64,000 nucleotides of DNA from Haloplanus aerogenes (lineage in GTDB: Archaea; Halobacteriota; Halobacteria; Halobacteriales; Haloferacaceae), in assembly GCF_003856835.1 (NCBI RefSeq), contig NZ_CP034145.1, positions 2,294,001 through 2,358,000 on the forward strand, written 5' to 3'. Position numbers and translations under genes: made by a program. The first letter of the stretch is position 1, and each line of letters begins with the position of its first letter. Shown here piece by piece: positions 1 to 9,028 of this stretch. The notes below the pieces were generated by a model that was not told the DNA's origin, ran no database searches, and worked only from the letters and a program-made list of their open reading frames with translations.

Positions 1-1132
1 CGAGCACGTCCTCGGGCGCCATCGCCTCACGTAATACCGGCAGTACACCTTCGACGGTGAACGGAGCCGTCTCCCGTGGAGTCCGGTAGACATCCGAGAC
101 GATTCGCTCTCTGAGGTCGGTGAACCACCCTGTCTCGAAGGTCGAACCAGCGGACCGGTACCAATCGGTGAGGTTCCGCAGCGTTCGGCCGCTGTCCGCG
201 ATGACCTCGATATCGGGATCATACGCTTCGTACACTTCCGCAGGCTCACTATCGACGTGGACGAGCGGCGCTGCTCCATCGTTCCATTCGGCCGGATCGT
301 GTTCGGCGATATCGTAGCCGACGGTGATGACGAGATCCGATCGTGAGATGGCTACTTCGGCTTCACCATCGGTTCCGGATCCAAGCGTCATCAGCGACTG
401 CTCGTCGGCATCCGACACTGCTCCCTTCCCCATATACGTCGAGACGACTGGGATACCAGTCTCCGTGACGAACTCGCGGAGTTGCGTCGCGGCTTGCGTA
501 CGGACGGCCCCGTTTCCAGCAATCACGACCGGTCGCTCCGCCTTTCGTAGGAATTCTTGAACCTGAGCGAGCGTATCGGGATTCGGCGCAGCGAACGGAA
601 TTCGGTCACGAGAATCCAGCGGACGCATCTCGGTTTCTTCAGCAGCGACGTCCTCGGGGAGTTCCAGATGTGTCGCCCCAGGTTTCTCGTACTCGGCGAC
701 CTTGAATGCCTTCCGGACGGATTCGTGGACAATATCCGGACTATCGAGTTGTGTGTTCCACTTGGTCACTGGTTCGAACGTCCGTAGCACGTCGATAGCC
801 TGGTGGCTCTCCTGGTGGAGCCGTTCGAGTCCGCCCTGTCCAGTTATCGCGACCAACGGACTTTTGTCTAGATGGGCGTCGGCGACACCCGTCAAGAGAT
901 TCGTCGCACCCGGGCCGAGCGTCCCGAGACAGACGCCCGCATCGCCAGTCAAGCGGCCGTGTACGTCGGCCATGAACGCGGCACCCTGTTCGTGGCGGAC
1001 CGGGATGAACGTCACTTCGGAGTCCCGAATGGAGAACAGCAAGTCCTCCAGTTCCTCGCCGGGGATGCCGAACACGTGGTCGACGCCCTCGCGTTCGAGG
1101 CAGGCGACCAGCAGATCCGAGGCTTTCATCAT
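1..1132 (-). CDS. ThDP-dependent acetolactate synthase-like enzyme (3' end outside window)
   Basis: About 377 residues are present, reading off the left edge, so the C-terminal ThDP-binding domain is missing. The N-terminal pyrimidine-binding domain shows the family pattern: GIPGEE near residue 20, RHEQGAA with the catalytic-type Glu near 46, and GPGATN near 72. The start at 1132 gives an ATGA overlap with the stop of the aldehyde dehydrogenase gene upstream, so the two are co-translated. Family members decarboxylate 2-oxo acids and transfer the product. The particular substrate (acetolactate synthase, or a benzoylformate or oxalyl-type decarboxylase) cannot be decided without the C-terminal half. 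The aldehyde dehydrogenase partner suggests a catabolic rather than branched-chain biosynthetic role. Confidence 0.85.
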   Translation of the reverse strand, partial: MMKASDLLVACLEREGVDHVFGIPGEELEDLLFSIRDSEVTFIPVRHEQGAAFMADVHGRLTGDAGVCLGTLGPGATNLLTGVADAHLDKSPLVAITGQGGLERLHQESHQAIDVLRTFEPVTKWNTQLDSPDIVHESVRKAFKVAEYEKPGATHLELPEDVAAEETEMRPLDSRDRIPFAAPNPDTLAQVQEFLRKAERPVVIAGNGAVRTQAATQLREFVTETGIPVVSTYMGKGAVSDADEQSLMTLGSGTDGEAEVAISRSDLVITVGYDIAEHDPAEWNDGAAPLVHVDSEPAEVYEAYDPDIEVIADSGRTLRNLTDWYRSAGSTFETGWFTDLRERIVSDVYRTPRETAPFTVEGVLPVLREAMAPEDVL

Positions 1133-2490
1133 TCGACCCACACCGTCTTTCGGTTGACGAACTCCTTGATTCCCGCTTCGGACAGTTCGCGTCCGTAGCC
1201 CGAGTCTTTGACGCCGCCGAAGGGAGCCCGAGGATCCGATTTTACCAGCTGATTCACGTAGACACAACCGGCGTCGATACGGCTAGCAATCCGCTTGCCT
1301 CGGTCACGATTTTCGGTCCAGATACTCGCCCCGAGCCCGAAGTTCGTGTCGTTGGCTTTGCTGACTGCCTCGTCCTCGTCGGCAACCTCGTAAACTGTGG
1401 CAACGGGACCAAACGTTTCGTCGCTGTCGACAGGACACCCCTCGGGGATATCGGTCAGAATCGTGGGTGGGTAAAAGACCCCTTCACGGTCGATCGGTTC
1501 ACCGCCAGTAACGACCGTTGCCCCAGCGTCAACGCTCTCCGCAACCTGTTCGTGTAACTCCTCCATGAGATCCTGCCGAGCCTGGGGGCCGATATCGGTC
1601 TTCTCGTCCATCGGATCGCCGACCACGAACGAGTCAATCTCGTCGACGAATGCATCGAGGAAGTCGTCGTACACGTCCGTATGGACGATGAAGCGCTTCG
1701 CAGCGATACACGACTGACCGCCGTTCAGGTTCCGTGCCCACGCGCCGGTCTCGGCAGCAGATCCGATATCGGCGTCGTCCAGCACGATAAACGGGTCGCT
1801 CCCACCCAATTCCAGCACCGTCTTCTTGAGATGTTCGCCGGCTGTTGCGGCGACAGCCCGCCCAGCCGGACCACTCCCAGTCAGCGTCGCCCCTCGGACG
1901 CGGTCGTCTGCGATGATGTCGTCGACGAGATCCGACGGGATCAGTAGTGACTGGAAGACTCCCTCCGGGTAGCCGGCCTCCCGGAACACGTCTTCGATTG
2001 CAAGCGCACACCCTGGCACGTTCGAAGCGTGCTTGAGGAGGCCGACGTTCCCAGCCGTGAGGTACGGAGCGGCGAACCGGAACACCTGCCAGAACGGGAA
2101 GTTCCACGGCATCACCGCGAGGACGGGTCCGAGCGGTTCATACTCGGTTTCGACCGTCGATCCGGGAGGGCTCGGGTGGGGATCCGAATCGAGATAGGTA
2201 CTCGCATACTCTGCATAGTGGTCACAGACCCAGGCACACTTCTCGACTTCCGCAATGGCCTGCGTGATCGGCTTGCCCATCTCCCGAGTCATCGTCTCGG
2301 CGTACTCCCGTTTGTTGTCTCGGAGGACCTCACCCGCAGTCGCGAGGAGTTGCTCGCGATCCCGAACCGAACGGGTACGCCAATCGTCGAATGTCTCGGT
2401 GGCACGGTCCAGTGCCTCTGTTACGTCGCCCTCGGTGTGTTCTTCATACGTTTCGATCCGAGTTCCGGTTGACGGGTCGACGACATCCAT
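1129..2490 (-). CDS. NAD(P)-dependent aldehyde dehydrogenase (succinate-semialdehyde type)
   Basis: The 453-residue protein has the full ALDH fold. It has an N-terminal cofactor domain with PWNFPFW near 128, the general-base Glu227 in ELGG, and the nucleophile Cys261 in GGQSC. A C-terminal FGPVATV segment follows. The length matches the 450-500 residue family. Members oxidise aldehydes to acids, and the closest look is to succinate-semialdehyde dehydrogenases. The last bases overlap the start of the ThDP enzyme, so the pair is one operon: a decarboxylase making an aldehyde and a dehydrogenase oxidising it is a reasonable inference. ATG 2490 is preceded by an AT-rich stretch consistent with a promoter. 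Confidence 0.93.
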   Translation of the reverse strand: MDVVDPSTGTRIETYEEHTEGDVTEALDRATETFDDWRTRSVRDREQLLATAGEVLRDNKREYAETMTREMGKPITQAIAEVEKCAWVCDHYAEYASTYLDSDPHPSPPGSTVETEYEPLGPVLAVMPWNFPFWQVFRFAAPYLTAGNVGLLKHASNVPGCALAIEDVFREAGYPEGVFQSLLIPSDLVDDIIADDRVRGATLTGSGPAGRAVAATAGEHLKKTVLELGGSDPFIVLDDADIGSAAETGAWARNLNGGQSCIAAKRFIVHTDVYDDFLDAFVDEIDSFVVGDPMDEKTDIGPQARQDLMEELHEQVAESVDAGATVVTGGEPIDREGVFYPPTILTDIPEGCPVDSDETFGPVATVYEVADEDEAVSKANDTNFGLGASIWTENRDRGKRIASRIDAGCVYVNQLVKSDPRAPFGGVKDSGYGRELSEAGIKEFVNRKTVWVE

Positions 2491-2716
2491 AGGGTCTAGT
2501 AAGCCGCGATGCAGACGTATGAATATTCAGACGAATCGAATCCCGAACTCCATTTTACGTCGCGGAGGATAAACGCTGAAATAATACGAATTTGCGATAA
2601 ATAAGTAGCTTCACCAAGATACTCGGATGAGATCCTATCTGAGGGTGTTGCGCATTCTATGCCGATAATCGAACCGGAGGTGATTCAGCGAGACAACGAG
2701 GAAATACAGTCGATTC

Positions 2717-4009
2717 TCAAAGACCCGTGTCGGTAGTCGTCTCGGGGTCAGTCCGGAGAGCCCAACGCAAGCGGAACGCCTGTGCCAGTTCATAGAGCCA
2801 CAGGACGATGAGAGCGGTGTACCCGGGGCCGAAGAGATACGCCGACCACGGCTGATCCTGATAGAAGAAGCCGACGCCAACCACCAAGATTGCGATGTTC
2901 CACACCCAGACCATCCACGTCGAGATCACCGACGGGATGACTCCATCCGGGAGGAGATCGGTCGCATCAACGGAGGTACTGCCCCCCAAACGTCCTTCGC
3001 GCAGGGCAGGGAGATTCCGGAAGTAGAGTAAGAGCCCGGCGAGTGCGATCGGGAGCGCCCATCCCACGAAGAAGAAGTGGAGCGCGCCGTCTTCGATATA
3101 CGCCGGATCCACCCACTCGACGCCGAACAGCACGAACGGTGCGAACCCCGCCGGCCCGAGCATCCAGAACTGCGCTACTAGGACCGACAACGCGATACCC
3201 GACCGGGAGTCTGTCGACCGATACGTCTGGACGAGGTTGTACAGGTACAGTGCAAATCCCGTCGCGAAGAGGACCAGTCCAGTCGCCGTGACTGTCCGGC
3301 CCATCCCGATCCAGGGGCCGGTAATCAGTGGAAAGATGCCGGCGACGAAGAACCACGCCGAGTAGTTCCGTAACCTCTCGCTGTAGAGGTCGGTACCGAG
3401 CACGCGAGGAAAGAGGTCATAAAGCGTGCCGATAGCCGCGAGGCCGAGGAAGCCCCAGGCGTTGGCGTGGACGTGGGCTTCGCGCAAGCCGAGCCAGCCG
3501 CCAGGAACCTGCCAGATGTGGGCGAACAGGCCGTACGCGTACGTGATGCCCCACAGAAACACGAAAACCGACACCAGGTACAGCCCGATTGTTGCGTTCC
3601 ACGCCCGATCGCTTTGCATAACCATCCGCAGCATCATTACCAGCAATCCGGCGACGAGGAGCCAGATCGCGATGAGTCCGCCATCGAACGCCCAGATGTG
3701 ACCCCATCCACGTCCGTACCACAGCAGGAGAAATCCACCGTTCAATCCGATGAAATTCAGCCAGTTGTAGTACTTCGAGGGCAGTGGACGATCGAGTTTC
3801 CGAGCCGTGAGCTGGGGAAGCATTCCGAACAGGAGCTGCGTGAACCCACCGATCGTCACGAAGTGAATGTGACTCCACGAAACCCAGCCGAGCCGCGGGA
3901 CCAGATTGAACTGCTCGAGACCGTGATAGACAGCCAATATGAGACCAGCGAGTAGAAACAGCGCACCTGCGAGGTGGAACGGGGTGAACCGAATCGGGTG
4001 GCGTGCCAT
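2717..4009 (-). CDS. Heme-copper oxidase subunit I-like polytopic membrane protein
   Basis: The protein is about 430 residues with roughly 11-12 hydrophobic segments. Conserved-looking histidines lie in membrane segments: WSHIHFVTIGG, REAHVHANAWG and ALHFFFVGW. These resemble the heme-ligand segments of cbb3-type oxidase or NorB-like subunit I, but the protein is shorter and the full copper-site pattern is not evident. I chose the start at 4009 (MARHPIRF) over an upstream ATG at 4057 because it leads directly into the first helix. No oxidase partner subunits lie beside it, so it may be a free-standing heme protein linked to nitrogen-oxide or oxygen metabolism. The adjacent divergent genes are broken. 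Confidence 0.7.
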   Translation of the reverse strand: MARHPIRFTPFHLAGALFLLAGLILAVYHGLEQFNLVPRLGWVSWSHIHFVTIGGFTQLLFGMLPQLTARKLDRPLPSKYYNWLNFIGLNGGFLLLWYGRGWGHIWAFDGGLIAIWLLVAGLLVMMLRMVMQSDRAWNATIGLYLVSVFVFLWGITYAYGLFAHIWQVPGGWLGLREAHVHANAWGFLGLAAIGTLYDLFPRVLGTDLYSERLRNYSAWFFVAGIFPLITGPWIGMGRTVTATGLVLFATGFALYLYNLVQTYRSTDSRSGIALSVLVAQFWMLGPAGFAPFVLFGVEWVDPAYIEDGALHFFFVGWALPIALAGLLLYFRNLPALREGRLGGSTSVDATDLLPDGVIPSVISTWMVWVWNIAILVVGVGFFYQDQPWSAYLFGPGYTALIVLWLYELAQAFRLRWALRTDPETTTDTGL

Positions 4010-4239
4010 AGTTATACATACGGACGCAGTCCCCAAATGAGTTCTTACAAATTGCATAGGAACTCTCTGAACTTGGGTCGCTATCGGATTGATCTGAAGC
4101 CTGTCCTATCGTTTCTCATACTGTTATTTAGTATTCGAATCGAAACACGGTTTTGAAGCATGCTAGGAAGACGAACGTGAAGAGGGGCGTTGTACAGATT
4201 GGCTAGAATTTCCGTACGAACTATGGGTTAATTTTCGGG

Positions 4240-4686
4240 CTATCGCAGTTGGTCTCCCTTCTGATGGGCACGGACGGACGCGTGTCGGAGAACGGTCAGT
4301 AACACGTACGTCTCGTACTTCTGTGTCCGACAGTGTTCACAGGGTTGCATGTCCAGAGTAATATCGTCTATAACGTCGGCGTAGTTATCGGTCAACGTGG
4401 TCAGAGCATCCTCGATCAGGGGTTGTACCGCGTTAACCATCTCCTCGACGGCAGCGTCGGCCTCATCGGGAAGCGAGTAGGAGAGTACGATCGTGTTTGC
4501 ACCGTAGTACTTCGTAGTGCCACCGCGGCCCTCCTCGAATCGAACGACGTCAACGAGCCCGGCATCACGCAGTTCGTTGATGTGATGGCGGACGGTGTTC
4601 TCGGTACGATCGATGCCCCGGTCGTCGAGTCGCTCGTGAACGTCGGTCGCGGTCAGCGTTTCGTCCACGAGAATATCGAGGATCAT
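4240..4686 (-). pseudogene. ArsR-type winged-helix regulator, N-terminus lost
   Basis: The reading frame has a winged-helix core (ATDVHERL, then the recognition helix NTVRHHINELRDAGLV) and a C-terminal CEHC motif that could bind a metal. The first ATG (4686) falls inside helix 1. The residues VSDAIDEPIRA, typical of the start of this fold, are encoded upstream in frame, but no ATG, GTG or TTG occurs before a stop at 4750-4752. The gene therefore appears to have lost its first codons at the junction with the gene facing it. It could still be translated from 4686 as a crippled DNA-binding protein. Confidence 0.6.
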
Positions 4687-4732
4687 TGCCCGTATCGGTT
4701 CGTCGATCGCGTCGGAGACACGTGTATCTCGA

Positions 4733-5344
4733 ACCGACTGGCAGGTAGACTACGACGTCGATCCGATCGAAATTCGCGATCCCGTTGCGGAGGCCCTCGG
4801 CGTCCTCGAACCGGGCAAGCCGTTCGTCATCACCTACACGGACGCGGTGAAAGAGGCGGGGCACTCCTGTCCGACTGCCTCAGGCGCCTACCGGATCGTC
4901 CAGCTCGGGCTCGACGCCCTGTATCCCGACAGCTATCCAGTCCGGAGCGAAATCGAGGTCCAGGCGGCCGGCCCGCGGGACGATGCGACGTACGGCGTGA
5001 TGAGCCGCATCATCTCGTACGTGACTGGCGCGACCGACGACGATGGATTCAGCGGGCTCGCCGGCGGCTACGGCGGCCGCCGTGATCTCCTGCGCTTCGA
5101 CGTGTTCGACCCGGACACGGCGGAGCCGACGTTCCGGTTCCGGCGAACCGACACGGGCGAGACCATCGAAGTGATCTACCACGTCAGCGACGTTCCTGAC
5201 GGTGGACCCGCAATCGGGAATCTCCAGGGGATTCTCGACGGGTCGGCAAGCGACCAGCAACGGGAGGCCTTCGCTGACGCCTGGCACCGCCGGGTACAGG
5301 TCGTCCTCAGCGACGGCTCGCTGTTCACCGTCGAAGCGGTGTGA
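4733..5344 (+). pseudogene. FmdE-like protein, 5' end lost
   Basis: Residues around GHSCPTASGAYR match the FmdE-type motif (GHxCPG..) found in formylmethanofuran dehydrogenase subunit E-like proteins, in which Cys and His bind metal. Protein-like sequence (DPIEIRDPVAEALGVLEPGK) continues upstream of the only start codon (GTG 4847) in an open frame running back to a stop at 4637-4639. The true start is therefore missing. A shortened product from GTG 4847 (165 residues) would still contain the Cys motif. The gene lies head to head with the truncated regulator, with no intergenic region left. Confidence 0.55.
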
Positions 5345-5377
5345 ACGCGCCGGTCTACCCCTCACACTCGAAACAAG

Positions 5378-6628
5378 TTACTGCGGTACACTATCGATCT
5401 CCTCGAGCGCCTCAGTAGCGACATCACCGAGTTCTCCGGCCTCGATATGTGAATACCGCTCTCTCACCATCTCCTCCGAATTGTCGAGATACCGGGCGGC
5501 GACGGTATATCCGAATGCTCGAACGAGAACTTCACCCATCCCACGCCGGCCGCCGTGGGGCGCCAGATAGTCGTGTTTCGGATGGTCGATGTCGATCTCG
5601 GCAGCCTCTGAGAGTCGCTGGAGAATCGACCGTGCGCCGTCCGTCGTAATCGACGGCGGCCGAATATCCTCATCGAGCGCCAGCAAGAGGTCGCGAGCGT
5701 ATTCTTCACGGCGCTCAGTAATTGCCTCCGGGCGTTCCCCTCGGTCGGCTAGCTCATCCTCGACGAGTTCCGCTAGCGTCCGTTGGTCGAACGTCGGAAA
5801 CACCGGCCATCGTTCTGTCGGCGGGTCCATCAGTTGGCGGTAGCTTCGCAACGGCGAGATCACCGGGTCGGGAAGACTGGCGGCGTCCCACTGCTGTTTC
5901 TTCCGGTAGACGTCCATACTCCCGTCGTCAAGCGACAGGTCCTCCCAGCGGATGCCGCGCCGGCGGGGGTCGTTCGGGTCCCGGAGGAGTTCACCAACGC
6001 GGACGGCGGTGTACGCGATGACGAACACCAAAGCCCGGTCACGAGCCGCCTTCAGCGCCGTGTATCGTGCTCGCTGCTTGTTGGGGGGGTCAGTATCTTC
6101 CGGAAGTGTCGTGTACGCCTCGACGGCGTCGCGGGCCCGTTCGTCGACGTGACGGGTGAGTGCGTGGCGCTGCTCGGATGTCCAGGCCTGCTGGTCGCCG
6201 GGTTTGCGACCATCGTCCTCCGGGAGCGGCGCGGTCGCGCTCGCCCGCTGGGCATAGTGTGCTTCGAGATATCCCTCGTTGACGCACCAGCCACACCACG
6301 CAGAGATATAGCGGTAATAGGTTTGTACCGTGTTCTGTTTGAGTCCCCGGTCTCCTCCGAGATGCCGGGCGTACGCCCGGAACACGCGTTCGTCGAGATC
6401 GTCGAAGGTCGGCTCCCTGTCGACGTCGTCGGGGACGATCCCGGTCCACTCGTCGTCGCCGCGGTCGCCGGCGGCCCACTCGGCAAACCGCTCGAGTTCG
6501 CGAGCGGCGTTCCGTCGGTAGTTCCCGCCGTCGCCACCGCGGCCTTTCCCCTTGTCCTGGAGGTAGCGCTCGAACGACTCGGAAAGTGAAGTCCTCGGGG
6601 CCCGTTCCGTCGGTGTATTCCGGTCCAT
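5378..6628 (-). CDS. Tyrosine recombinase / integrase
   Basis: This 416-residue protein has an N-terminal SAM-like core-binding domain (about 15-120) and a catalytic domain. The catalytic residues are visible: Arg210 in TAVRVGELL, a Lys pair near 243, His358 and Arg361 in PHGGRR, and Tyr392 in RERYSHI. The second His/Trp position appears as LDNSEEM, a pattern common in haloarchaeal phage-type integrases. I prefer ATG 6628 (MDRNTP) to 6661. Such enzymes integrate or excise mobile elements or resolve plasmids. It ends close to the truncated FmdE-like gene and is followed upstream by a toxin-antitoxin pair, both usual for an element edge, but no tRNA is adjacent. Confidence 0.93.
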   Translation of the reverse strand: MDRNTPTERAPRTSLSESFERYLQDKGKGRGGDGGNYRRNAARELERFAEWAAGDRGDDEWTGIVPDDVDREPTFDDLDERVFRAYARHLGGDRGLKQNTVQTYYRYISAWCGWCVNEGYLEAHYAQRASATAPLPEDDGRKPGDQQAWTSEQRHALTRHVDERARDAVEAYTTLPEDTDPPNKQRARYTALKAARDRALVFVIAYTAVRVGELLRDPNDPRRRGIRWEDLSLDDGSMDVYRKKQQWDAASLPDPVISPLRSYRQLMDPPTERWPVFPTFDQRTLAELVEDELADRGERPEAITERREEYARDLLLALDEDIRPPSITTDGARSILQRLSEAAEIDIDHPKHDYLAPHGGRRGMGEVLVRAFGYTVAARYLDNSEEMVRERYSHIEAGELGDVATEALEEIDSVPQ

Positions 6629-6653
6629 ACTCTCTTGAAGTGTTGAAACGTAG

Positions 6654-7163
6654 TCAGTCACACAGACAGACGCCGCCTTCCCGGATCTGGCTTACTGCGA
6701 ACTGATGAACAGCGCTGGCGAGATCAGTCATTGCTTCCGCCTGTTCTTGGGTTGGACGCCCGCCGCCGTAATAACTCTCTGTCCGGTTCTCGCTGTAGAG
6801 GTCCTTCATCGCCTCTGCAGTCTCCCGCTCAAACAGCCCTATCTGGTGGGAACGTTCGTAGCTGAACTGGTGGTCCTGAAAGTCCTGAAGCGTATCGTTC
6901 GTCATCGCAAGCGCGTACGCCGCGATCGACCGTTCAATTGCGCCGAAACAGACCTCGATGACAGCCGTGTAGTACCCATCCTGTGACTGAAGCGTGTCAA
7001 CGACCTCTAGGAGGCGACACGCTTTCGTCAGCTGTGTCTTCCAGTCTTCGTCGGCACTAATTCCGTCCTCGAACGCTGTTCGACCGCGTCCGACCATCTC
7101 AAAGGCATCCTGTGCACGGTCGAGTGCTGCGAGCACAGCTGTCGGGTCCGAGCCGTTACTCAT
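6654..7163 (-). CDS. HEPN-domain protein (putative toxin of HEPN/MNT pair)
   Basis: This 169-residue helical protein starts at ATG 7163, which overlaps the end of the nucleotidyltransferase gene by 8 bases, so the two are translationally coupled. Size, order and helical pattern fit the HEPN partner of HEPN/MNT systems, in which HEPN is an RNase toxin and MNT silences it by nucleotidylation. The canonical Rx4-6H catalytic motif is not seen. The equivalent position appears as NRTESYYGG, with tyrosines instead of histidine, so catalytic competence is uncertain. The C-terminus ends in an unusual CLCD. Confidence 0.7.
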   Translation of the reverse strand: MSNGSDPTAVLAALDRAQDAFEMVGRGRTAFEDGISADEDWKTQLTKACRLLEVVDTLQSQDGYYTAVIEVCFGAIERSIAAYALAMTNDTLQDFQDHQFSYERSHQIGLFERETAEAMKDLYSENRTESYYGGGRPTQEQAEAMTDLASAVHQFAVSQIREGGVCLCD

Positions 7164-7863
7164 CGGCGGCTCCTTCCTCCAGGAGGAGGTTCTCGACGGT
7201 TTCGAAGTCACTCGTCTTGTAGACCGGAATTCCCGAAACGATGATCTCTCGGATATCCTCGGTGTACGCCGGGATCGCCTGAACGGCCTCGACATCGATA
7301 TCGTAGGCGTATCGGTCACCATCGAACTCCGTATCTTCGAGATCACGGGCAATGGCGTTCGCTTCTCGTTGGCTTTCGGCCCGCCCAGACCGGGTTAGCA
7401 CCCAGAGATCGATATCGCTCCGTCGGTCAGCCTCGCCCCGAGCCACACTCCCATAGAGGATGATGCCGACGACGTCGTTGATGTTCTCACGAAGCTCCGT
7501 AACCGCAGCTTTGACGGGTTGATGATACTCTGGTTGGGGGATCCGAAGGATCGGATCGTCTGGAATCGACAGGCGCTGTCTGTTGATCTTGACGAGTCGC
7601 TGGTTGCTTTCGGGCGATTCGACGACCAGATCGTTCGCGATGAGAACGTTTACTGCCCTCCGGACGGACTGGTGTGAGTGACCAATCTGTGTCGCGAGTT
7701 CTCGCAGTGAGAAGTCACTGAATCGGTGGTTTGTTAAAAAGAGAAGGACGTCGCTCGTCGCCTTGTGTTTGAATAAAGTCGGATCTGAAGGGGGTATTGA
7801 AAGAGAAATAGCTGCCCCAGACGAATTCGTACTATCCGTCTCGCGGTTCATGTGCCGTATCAC
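7156..7863 (-). CDS. wHTH-nucleotidyltransferase (MNT) antitoxin-like protein
   Basis: Residues about 30-95 form a winged helix (ELATQIGHSHQSVRRAV) and residues 115-235 a minimal nucleotidyltransferase domain. The active-site signature is complete: Gly138-Ser139, then Asp150 and Asp152, with a later DID around 188-190 as third carboxylate. In HEPN/MNT systems such proteins AMPylate the HEPN toxin, and the fused wHTH probably gives autoregulation. AT-rich TATA-like sequence lies about 20-26 bases upstream (7873-7889), consistent with leaderless transcription. An alternative start is Met5 (7851). Confidence 0.85.
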   Translation of the reverse strand: MIRHMNRETDSTNSSGAAISLSIPPSDPTLFKHKATSDVLLFLTNHRFSDFSLRELATQIGHSHQSVRRAVNVLIANDLVVESPESNQRLVKINRQRLSIPDDPILRIPQPEYHQPVKAAVTELRENINDVVGIILYGSVARGEADRRSDIDLWVLTRSGRAESQREANAIARDLEDTEFDGDRYAYDIDVEAVQAIPAYTEDIREIIVSGIPVYKTSDFETVENLLLEEGAADE

Positions 7864-7996
7864 GGACCACTACTATATAAACATTATACGTGAGTCGAAA
7901 ACAGCCTAAATATACATCTGCCAGCAACGGATGTGCGGAGAACGAGATGCGTCAACTCTGGCCCTCACTATGCTCGGTCGCTGGGGCTAGAAAATC

Positions 7997-8491
7997 CTAC
8001 TCTCGGATGGCAAACCCCACAATTTCGATTCGCCGCTGGAGTTGTTCCCACTCACGCGCAATCTCTCGGCGACGGTCCTCTTCAGTGACGTCGAGTACCT
8101 GGTCAGCGATCGTTCCGCGAAGCTGGTTCGGCGATTCGACATCGAACTCGTCCTTCCATCCTCGGATTTGAGCGTTCATCTCGGTGAGCCGTTCGGTGAG
8201 GTCTTCGACGGTGTGGTCGCTGTCTCGAAGGCGTATGGCCTCTGTAATCGCTTGACGACGATAATCGGGGAAGTATGTCGTGTGGGCCCCGGTGTCGTCA
8301 CGGTGGAGGATGCCGTCGTCGACGAGCCGTTCGAGGACGCGCTTGGTCGGACCGTGTGACCAGCCCGCGTTCGACGCGATCCAGTTCGCCGTCCGTGGCT
8401 CCGATAGTTGCCGGGCGAACATCCGCACGCGGTCTTCGCCCGTGGTCTGGCGGTCCATGAGGCTCTCGGATTTCGGTTCATCTTCAGTCAT
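7997..8491 (-). CDS. Haloarchaeal winged-helix protein with C-terminal coiled coil
   Basis: The 164-residue protein has an N-terminal winged helix (about 20-75: TANWIASNAGWSHGPTKRVLERLVDDG), a linker with HTTYFPDYRRQ, and a long helical second half (about 85-160). It resembles a widespread family of haloarchaeal wHTH proteins often encoded with toxin-antitoxin genes; I believe it belongs to the DUF7342 type but could not check. It probably acts as a DNA-binding regulator. It is transcribed in the same direction as the HEPN/MNT pair but separated by 133 bases that contain a separate promoter-like region. Confidence 0.7.
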   Translation of the reverse strand: MTEDEPKSESLMDRQTTGEDRVRMFARQLSEPRTANWIASNAGWSHGPTKRVLERLVDDGILHRDDTGAHTTYFPDYRRQAITEAIRLRDSDHTVEDLTERLTEMNAQIRGWKDEFDVESPNQLRGTIADQVLDVTEEDRRREIAREWEQLQRRIEIVGFAIRE

Positions 8492-9028
8492 ACACTATGG
8501 TTCACCCACTGTCCGATATATATGGAGATCATTGGTTCTATATCGATCTTGTCCTTCGCAATAGCCACGACCTCGGCTGAGGAGAGTCAAAGAAATCTCG
8601 AACCCTGTTCTTGGCGGCTCTACCCTGGGGGAAGCGTCTTCCTGAGCCGATTGCAGCATTCGTGCTTCACCGACGGCGTCGGGGTACTTCAAAGTGGTCG
8701 TGATTACCGGCGTAATCAGGACCACCGGTGTCAGAAGTCTCATAACCATATTTCCTATGATAGAAGGGCTCTATCCCCCGAAATTCGGATTTGGCCAACG
8801 GTATAAATCATATACCGCTATACCAAAGCCGCGACCTTGGAAGTTGAGACTACAACGGGTATAGCAGGGCTGTAATGCGTGGATTTTGCCGATTTGGTCA
8901 GCGGAAACCACCTCAATTCTCTCTCCAAGCGGCCATTCTTGTCACACTTCCAATGGTAAGGGCGAATTTTCGAGACATCCAACAGTGTAACCACTCAGAC
9001 TGCGCGCTAACCCAGACTGAGTGTCTCT
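8492..9028. other. Gene-free stretch between regulator and IS transposase
   Basis: No convincing coding sequence. The region holds the presumed promoter of the wHTH gene (TATATATGG at about 8515-8524) and an imperfect inverted repeat, CTCAGACTG / CAGACTGAG (8994-9022), just past the transposase stop. That repeat could be a terminator or part of the IS end. I found no clear terminal inverted repeats. Confidence 0.4.

Noticed and set aside
5449-6589. Several long plus-strand open frames opposite the integrase
   Set aside because: They are Arg/Ser/Pro-rich translations of the complement of a high-GC gene with clear catalytic motifs on the minus strand.
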